In this document: piece after piece, positions 24,521 through 28,555 of the stretch
Position numbering within the stretch: the stretch's first letter is position 1
Layout: every line of letters begins with the position of its first letter
From: Proteiniphilum sp. UBA4084
Lineage (GTDB): Bacteria > Bacteroidota > Bacteroidia > Bacteroidales > Dysgonomonadaceae
Length of the DNA: 28,555 nt
NCBI GenBank assembly: GCA_002383605.1
Contig: DFYK01000077.1
Coordinates: forward strand, 6,921-35,475
Reading direction: 5' to 3'
The notes under the pieces: model-generated
Databases searched by the model: none
What the model was told of the DNA's origin: nothing
Seen by the model: only the letters and a program-made list of their open reading frames with translations
Translations under genes and position numbers: made by a program

Positions 24521-24556
24521 TATCGGGTTTATTCGTTTAATTCAAAAAAAAAATAT

Positions 24557-25180
24557 ATGAAACCTTTTTATGGCATCAACTTACTCATAACCCTTTTTTT
24601 GTTCCTTACCGCTCAGGTTAACGGACAGCAAAAAGTTACTTCTCCCAATATGAACAACGAAAATGCGAAATTGAAAACTGGAGCTTTCTCTGTTGGAAGC
24701 AAAACACTGCACGATTTCACCGTGAAAGATATCAACGGAAAGTCATTTGATCTGGCATCTCTCAAAGGGAAAAAGGTACTGGTTGTAAACGTGGCATCCA
24801 AATGCGGTCTTACACCCCAGTATGAAGATCTGCAAACCTTATACGAACGCTACGGAGACAGGAACTTCGTGGTGATAGGTTTTCCGGCGAATAATTTCAA
24901 AGGACAGGAACCGGGTACAAACAAAGAAATCAAAGAATTTTGTACAGCCAATTACGGGGTAACATTTCCAATGATGGACAAAATCAGCGTCAAAGGTGAC
25001 GATCAGGCTCCCCTGTACAAATGGCTTACCCATAAAACCGAAAACGGTGTAATAGATCAGGAGGTAACCTGGAACTTTCAAAAGTATCTGGTCGACGAAC
25101 AGGGTCGGCTGGTAGACGTGGTGTTGCCCCAGGAGAGTCCTCTGAGCGATAAAATTGTGCAGTGGATCACCAGCAATTAG
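24557..25180 (+). CDS. Exported glutathione peroxidase family thiol peroxidase
   Basis: The 207-residue protein has an N-terminal signal sequence (hydrophobic LLITLFLFLTAQVNG) and then the thioredoxin-fold GPx domain. The catalytic tetrad is visible: Cys83 in VASKCGLTPQYEDL, Gln117 in FPANNFKGQEPG, and Trp172 and Asn173 in VTWNFQKYLVD. It uses Cys, not selenocysteine. Cys129 in EFCTANYGVTFP is a possible resolving cysteine, which would fit thioredoxin-dependent reduction of peroxides as in most bacterial members. The signal peptide places it in the periplasm or outside the inner membrane, whereas many homologues are cytoplasmic. The ATG follows a ten-base A run; no exact -7 box is seen. Its TAG stop overlaps the holA stop on the other strand. 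Confidence 0.93.
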   Translation: MKPFYGINLLITLFLFLTAQVNGQQKVTSPNMNNENAKLKTGAFSVGSKTLHDFTVKDINGKSFDLASLKGKKVLVVNVASKCGLTPQYEDLQTLYERYGDRNFVVIGFPANNFKGQEPGTNKEIKEFCTANYGVTFPMMDKISVKGDDQAPLYKWLTHKTENGVIDQEVTWNFQKYLVDEQGRLVDVVLPQESPLSDKIVQWITSN

Positions 25181-26199
25181 TGCATAATCCTATACACCAG
25201 TTCTTTCAGCAGTTCACCCTGAGAGGCTGAGATATTATCAATTCCTTTTGAACGGGCATCAAATGTTCTCAGGTCAGAAATGATCGCCATCACTTTGCCG
25301 GCGTTGTAATTTCGAAGTCCTGTCACATAATCCCGTACAAAGTAATTCGACCGTAAGTTTAAGGCAGCCATGATGGTTGCCTCATCTTTTTGGGGTAACC
25401 AGTAGCACTCAAGCAGATTGCTGAAGTAATTAAACAATACGGCCAGGGTAGCCATAATGGGATTTTCTTTCGGATTATTTCCAAAGTAATCCACAATCCG
25501 GTTGGCAGTAAGGATATCTTTTCTGATGATTGCGTTCTGCAGTTCAAATGTATTATAATCTTTGCTGATGCCTACATTTTTTTCGATCAGTCCCGATGTG
25601 ACACGATTTGAACCTTCCGGCAGAGATACCTCAAGCTTTTGCAGTTGCGGAATCAGTTTACTAAGATCGTTTCCCACGTAATCAGCCAGCATCCGGGCAG
25701 ATTTTTCATCAATACCGATCTGTTTCTCTCTGAAATAAGTTGTGATGAAGGGGGGAATCTGGTTGTCGTATAATTTCTTCGATTCAAAAACGACGCCGGT
25801 TTTATCGATCTGCTTTATCCAGGCCTTGCGCCGGTCCACTGTACCGTGCTTGTAATTGATGACCAGCACAGTGGAGGGCATTGGATTTTTCACGTAATGT
25901 TCCAGCAGCTCCAGGTTATCGAGATTCTGGGCCTCTTTCACAAGTATCAGCTGATGTTCGGCCATCATCGGAAAACGACGTGCCGAGGAGATGATTACAT
26001 TCATATCGGAATCAATACCATAAAATGTAAGCAGATTGAAATCCCGTTCGGTTTCCGTCAGCACTGTTTCATGGAGAAGATCAGTAAGGGCGTCAATAAA
26101 ATAGGCTTCGTCTCCCATCAACAGGTAGACAGGTTTAAAACGACGTTGGAGAATATCGTTGCGAATTGTGTCAAAGGTGAGTTTGGAAACTGTAGCCAT
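25177..26199 (-). CDS. holA: DNA polymerase III delta subunit (clamp loader)
   Basis: HolA opens the beta clamp as part of the clamp-loader complex. The 340 residues fit the family: N-terminal FKPVYLLMGDEAYFIDALTDLLHETVL, then HQLILVKEAQNLDNLELLEHYV, LADYGNDLSKLIPQLQKLEVSL-like region (LADYVGNDLSKLIPQLQKLE), and the C-terminal helical collar with NPIMATLAVLFNYFSNLLE. There is no P-loop, as expected for delta. The gene follows amn by 15 bases on the same strand, so they are probably co-transcribed. The 3' end overlaps the peroxidase gene by 4 bases. Confidence 0.94.
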   Translation of the reverse strand: MATVSKLTFDTIRNDILQRRFKPVYLLMGDEAYFIDALTDLLHETVLTETERDFNLLTFYGIDSDMNVIISSARRFPMMAEHQLILVKEAQNLDNLELLEHYVKNPMPSTVLVINYKHGTVDRRKAWIKQIDKTGVVFESKKLYDNQIPPFITTYFREKQIGIDEKSARMLADYVGNDLSKLIPQLQKLEVSLPEGSNRVTSGLIEKNVGISKDYNTFELQNAIIRKDILTANRIVDYFGNNPKENPIMATLAVLFNYFSNLLECYWLPQKDEATIMAALNLRSNYFVRDYVTGLRNYNAGKVMAIISDLRTFDARSKGIDNISASQGELLKELVYRIMH

Positions 26200-26214
26200 C
26201 GTTATTTTTCAATT

Positions 26215-26991
26215 TTACCAGTCGAACCGGAGATGCTTGATCGTAGAACCATTATTCATGATGGAGGAAAGGGATTTGATGCCGATCTTCACATGCTCCT
26301 CCACAAAATTCTCGGTTACATGCTGATCGCTTTTTTCAGTTTTCACGCCTGTGGAGATCAGCGGCTGATCGGAAACCAGCAGCAGTGCTCCCGTGGAAAT
26401 ATGATTGGCAAACCCGCATGTGAAGAGAGTGGCTGTCTCCATATCCACCGCCATCACACGTACCTGCCTCAGATAGCTTTTGAAATCATCATCGTACTCC
26501 CACACACGACGGTTGGTGGTATAGACCGTACCTGTCCAATAGTCCCTGCCGAAATCGCGTATGTTGGACGATACGGCACGCAGCAGGCTGAAAGCAGGTA
26601 GCGAGGGTACCTCCGGCGGGAAGTAGTCGTTCGACGTTCCTTCTCCCCGGATGGCAGCAATGGGCAGGATGTAATCGCCCAGTTCACTCCTTGCCTTCAG
26701 TCCGCCACATTTACCCAGAAATAGTACAGCCGTCGGCGTAACGGCACTGAGCAGATCCATGATTGTTGCGGCATTGGCACTTCCCATCCCAAAGTTGATG
26801 ATGGTGATCCCGTTTGAGGAGGCATTGGGCATGTTGGCATCCGCACCCACAACCGGCACGTTGAAATGATTCGCGAAGATCTCCACATATTTCTGGAAGT
26901 TGGTCAGCAGAATGAATTTCGTGAACTCATGCAATGGCCGTTTGGTATATCGGGGGAGCCAATTCTCCACAATTTCTTGTTTCGTTCTCAT
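26215..26991 (-). CDS. amn: AMP nucleosidase, short form
   Basis: AMP nucleosidase splits AMP into adenine and ribose 5-phosphate. The 258 residues match the C-terminal phosphorylase-fold domain of the 484-residue E. coli Amn; the regulatory N-terminal half is absent, as in other Bacteroidota copies. Diagnostic segments are INFGMGSANAATIMDLLSAV, LFLGKCGGLKARSELGDYILPIAAIRGEGTSNDYFPPEVP, and VMAVDMETATLFTCGFAN with the Met-Glu pair that contacts ribose and the later Asp in LLLVSDQPL. It is in the nucleoside phosphorylase superfamily, so related activities cannot be excluded. A TATCTTTG box lies upstream, interleaved with the promoter of the divergent gene. Confidence 0.9.
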   Translation of the reverse strand: MRTKQEIVENWLPRYTKRPLHEFTKFILLTNFQKYVEIFANHFNVPVVGADANMPNASSNGITIINFGMGSANAATIMDLLSAVTPTAVLFLGKCGGLKARSELGDYILPIAAIRGEGTSNDYFPPEVPSLPAFSLLRAVSSNIRDFGRDYWTGTVYTTNRRVWEYDDDFKSYLRQVRVMAVDMETATLFTCGFANHISTGALLLVSDQPLISTGVKTEKSDQHVTENFVEEHVKIGIKSLSSIMNNGSTIKHLRFDW

Positions 26992-27001
26992 AAAAAAACG
27001 T

Positions 27002-27041
27002 TATTTTTGTGCTGTTGGAGTCCGGTTCTACCACAAAGATA
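27002..27041. promoter_or_regulatory. Interleaved divergent promoters of amn-holA and the HsdR_N gene
   Basis: TATTTTTG on the plus strand (27002-27009) lies 36 bases before the ATG at 27046, while TATCTTTG on the minus strand (27034-27041) lies 42 bases before the amn ATG. Both match TAnnTTTG. Because each box lies on the far side from its gene, the two 5' leaders should overlap by about 10 bases. Confidence 0.6.
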
Positions 27042-27045
27042 CAAT

Positions 27046-27495
27046 ATGTACACGTTAAATCTCCCTTCTTACGATGCAAAAATCCGAAAAAAAGGCAACA
27101 GTTTTGAGATTCTAGATCCTCTACGACGAAAATATCTGGTGCTTACGCCCGAGGAATGGGTGCGCCAGCACTTTGTCCATTACCTGATTACGGATAGGGA
27201 TTACCCTGCATCACTCATTGCCAATGAGGCTTCCCTGAAACTGAATAACCTTACCCGGCGTTGCGATACGGTGGTCTACAACAGGCAGCTTGAACCGGTT
27301 ATGATTCTGGAATACAAAGAACCCCAGGTAACAATCACGCAGGATGTTTTCGATCAGGTTGCGCGCTACAACAGCGTGTTGCGGGTAAAACATATTGTGG
27401 TCTCAAACGGTATGCAGCACTATTGTTACCGACTGAATTTCGACGACCTGTCGTATGAATTTCTGACTGAAATTCCAAGATATAAGGAATTGTAA
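27046..27495 (+). CDS. Standalone HsdR_N domain protein (PD-(D/E)XK nuclease fold)
   Basis: From ATG 27046 (MYTLNLPSYDAKIRKKGNSF) the protein has 149 residues; a longer frame from 26866 would run antisense through amn and upstream of the -7 box, so it is rejected. It resembles the type I restriction enzyme R-subunit N-terminal domain as a free-standing protein, annotated in many Bacteroidota genomes. The nuclease-fold pattern is seen: Glu61 in NEASLKL, Asp74 in RRCDTVVYNR, and Glu89-Tyr-Lys91 in MILEYKEP, then QDVFDQVARYNSVLRVKHIVVSNG. No helicase, methylase or specificity gene is near, so it is not a type I restriction system. Its role is unknown; its position beside holA may hint at DNA maintenance. 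Confidence 0.85.
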   Translation: MYTLNLPSYDAKIRKKGNSFEILDPLRRKYLVLTPEEWVRQHFVHYLITDRDYPASLIANEASLKLNNLTRRCDTVVYNRQLEPVMILEYKEPQVTITQDVFDQVARYNSVLRVKHIVVSNGMQHYCYRLNFDDLSYEFLTEIPRYKEL

Positions 27496-27654
27496 GCGGT
27501 CAGCTTTTTAGCTTTCAGGTATCAGCAATCAGCGGTCAGCTTTGTAAGTTGAATATTGTAAAGAACAGCGATTTGGGGAAAAGCAGTCAGCAGTCAACTA
27601 TCAACTCTTTAGGAGTGAACGTTGATCGAACAGCGGTTTGGAAGGTAACGTTCA
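27495..27654. repeat. Repeat-rich gap between the HsdR_N gene and panB
   Basis: AGCGGTCAGCTTT occurs at 27495-27507 and exactly again at 27531-27543, among further TCAGC/TCAAC units (ATCAGCAATCAGC, AGTCAGCAGTCAAC) to about 27606. A second direct repeat, GAACAGCGATTTGG at 27563-27576 and GAACAGCGGTTTGG at 27628-27641, has one mismatch. TGAACGTT at 27616-27623 pairs with AACGTTCA at 27647-27654. This resembles dispersed intergenic repeats of some Bacteroidota. Confidence 0.65.
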
Positions 27655-27658
27655 ACAA

Positions 27659-28492
27659 TTAGTAGCTTTCGGCTTCGGATGGAAAATCTGTCGCTTTTAC
27701 GTCGCTGATGTATTGCCGGACAGCAGATTCAATCTGATCATAGAGGTTGGCATAGCGGCGCAGGAAGCGGGGTGAAAAACCTTTGTTAAGTCCGAGCATA
27801 TCCTGCATCACCAGCACCTGTCCGTCTACATATGGACCGGCGCCGATGCCGATCAGCGGGATTGCCAGCGCTGTGGACACCTTCTTTGCCAGTTCAGCGG
27901 GAATTTTTTCAAGTACGATGGCACAGCAACCGGCCTCCTGCAGCAGGTGTGCATCATCGAGCAGCCTGGCTGCCTCTGCTTCATCCTGCGCCCTTACAGC
28001 GTATGTTCCGTATTTGTTAATTGATTGCGGCATGAGGCCAAGATGCCCCATGATGGGAATGCCTGCATTCAGTATTGCCTGGATGGATGGCAATATTTCT
28101 TTTCCTCCTTCCAGCTTGAGACAGTCGGCCTGTGTTTCCTTCATCATTCTCACCGCATTGGTCACCGCTTCGTAGGGATTGCCCTGATAACTTCCAAAAG
28201 GCATGTCGATTACCACCATGGCACGTTTTACACCATTCATAACCGATTTACCATGGTATATCATCTGTTCCACTGTCATGGGCAGTGTGGTGGTGTTTCC
28301 TGCCATTACGTTGGAGGCAGAGTCTCCCACCAGAATCACGTCCATTCCTGCCTGATCAATCACCGAAGCCATCGAATAGTCGTACGCTGTAAGCATTGAT
28401 ATTTTCTCACCCCGCTGCTTCATCTCCAGCAGGCGGTGGGTGGTTACTTTTCTTTTGTTATCGGAAGAGAGATACCCTTTTTCTTGTGACAT
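27659..28492 (-). CDS. panB: 3-methyl-2-oxobutanoate hydroxymethyltransferase (ketopantoate synthesis)
   Basis: PanB transfers a hydroxymethyl group from methylenetetrahydrofolate to 2-oxoisovalerate, the first committed step of pantothenate and CoA synthesis. The 277 residues are full length: ISMLTAYDYSMASVIDQAGMD, metal-binding Asp in VGDSASNVM, TTLPMTVEQMIYHGKSV, MPFGSYQGNPYEAV, MGHLGLMPQS, catalytic Glu in VLEKIPAELA, and IGIGAGPYVDGQVLVMQDMLGL. No panC or panD is adjacent. A promoter with both elements is visible upstream. Behind the stop is the repeat-rich gap, with no convincing terminator. Confidence 0.97.
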   Translation of the reverse strand: MSQEKGYLSSDNKRKVTTHRLLEMKQRGEKISMLTAYDYSMASVIDQAGMDVILVGDSASNVMAGNTTTLPMTVEQMIYHGKSVMNGVKRAMVVIDMPFGSYQGNPYEAVTNAVRMMKETQADCLKLEGGKEILPSIQAILNAGIPIMGHLGLMPQSINKYGTYAVRAQDEAEAARLLDDAHLLQEAGCCAIVLEKIPAELAKKVSTALAIPLIGIGAGPYVDGQVLVMQDMLGLNKGFSPRFLRRYANLYDQIESAVRQYISDVKATDFPSEAESY

Positions 28493-28521
28493 GCAGTTTG
28501 ATCTTTTAAATGATTGGAGTA

Positions 28522-28555
28522 CAAAGGTAACCCTTTTACCGGGAAAATACCAAAA
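28522..28555 (-). promoter_or_regulatory. panB promoter with -33 and -7 elements
   Basis: The minus strand has TTTTG at 28551-28555, 21 bases, then TACCTTTG at 28522-28529, 29 bases before the panB ATG. Both elements and the spacing fit the published Bacteroides consensus (TTTG, 19-21 bases, TAnnTTTG). This is the best complete promoter in the window. Confidence 0.7.

Noticed and set aside
24520..24556. Exact -7 promoter box for the peroxidase gene
   Set aside because: No TAnnTTTG match is present; the nearest similar string (TATTCGTTT) has the wrong spacing.
25846..26601. 251-codon open frame on the plus strand across the holA/amn junction
   Set aside because: It is antisense to two well-recognised genes, its translation is His/Cys/Ile-rich without any family resemblance, and it has no promoter or ribosome-binding site; it is a shadow of GC-biased codons.
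26866..27045. 60-codon N-terminal extension of the HsdR_N protein
   Set aside because: It would overlap amn on the opposite strand and start upstream of the -7 box at 27002; the family-like sequence begins at 27046.
1..28555. tRNA, rRNA, CRISPR array, insertion sequence, prophage or toxin-antitoxin pair
   Set aside because: No cloverleaf, rRNA-like block, regularly spaced repeats, transposase, integrase or toxin-like gene was found on either strand; the HTH gene has no small partner gene beside it.

Overview
The window is a dense chromosomal stretch from a member of the Bacteroidota, most likely order Bacteroidales. Family level is not provable by eye; similarity to Dysgonomonadaceae or Porphyromonadaceae is only an impression. 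The support is: an approximately 1100-residue SecA with large N-terminal insertions, a type B ribosomal protein L31, an ammonia-dependent AsnA, families common in Bacteroidales (DUF4831, Lnb/DUF4105, a standalone HsdR_N domain, a short Amn), and repeated -7 boxes of the form TAnnTTTG, the promoter signature of this phylum. I see no rRNA, tRNA, CRISPR array, insertion sequence or prophage. Almost everything is housekeeping.

Layout. 1-9.8 kb is all on the minus strand, read right to left: rpmE (own promoter and strong terminator), then lnb, a degenerate alkaline-phosphatase-fold protein and secA, closed by a strong terminator at 3115-3143, then gyrA and a truncated TPR protein. 9.9-14.2 kb: cinA (+) converges on serS (-); serS is preceded by an unlisted 45-residue membrane microprotein and tilS. 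14.2-17.3 kb (+): pheS, a DUF4831 protein and a DUF3298 lipoprotein, converging on yceI (-). 18-19.5 kb: sufB alone. 19.6-23.8 kb (-): ung, asnA (with terminator), the pyrK-pyrD pair and a helix-turn-helix regulator. 23.8-24.56 kb is an AT-rich, largely non-coding island with two perfect inverted repeats, repeated short boxes and a possible broken gene. 24.6-28.5 kb: an exported glutathione peroxidase (+), holA and amn (-), a standalone HsdR_N/PD-(D/E)XK protein (+) and panB (-), with a repeat-rich gap before panB.

How the genes relate. secA, lnb and the phosphatase-like protein form an envelope group: Sec export, lipoprotein N-acylation and an exported protein of unknown role. serS, tilS and pheS serve tRNA charging and decoding, rpmE the ribosome. 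pyrK/pyrD, asnA, amn, cinA and panB belong to pyrimidine, asparagine, purine, pyridine-nucleotide and pantothenate metabolism. gyrA, holA and ung act on DNA. Three convergent gene pairs overlap at their 3' ends.

I did not find a clear new multi-gene system. The best leads are the phosphatase-fold protein that has lost nearly all its catalytic residues, the AT-rich regulatory island with a broken reading frame, the 45-residue membrane microprotein, the standalone nuclease-fold protein next to holA/amn with its interleaved divergent promoters, and sufB without sufC/sufD.
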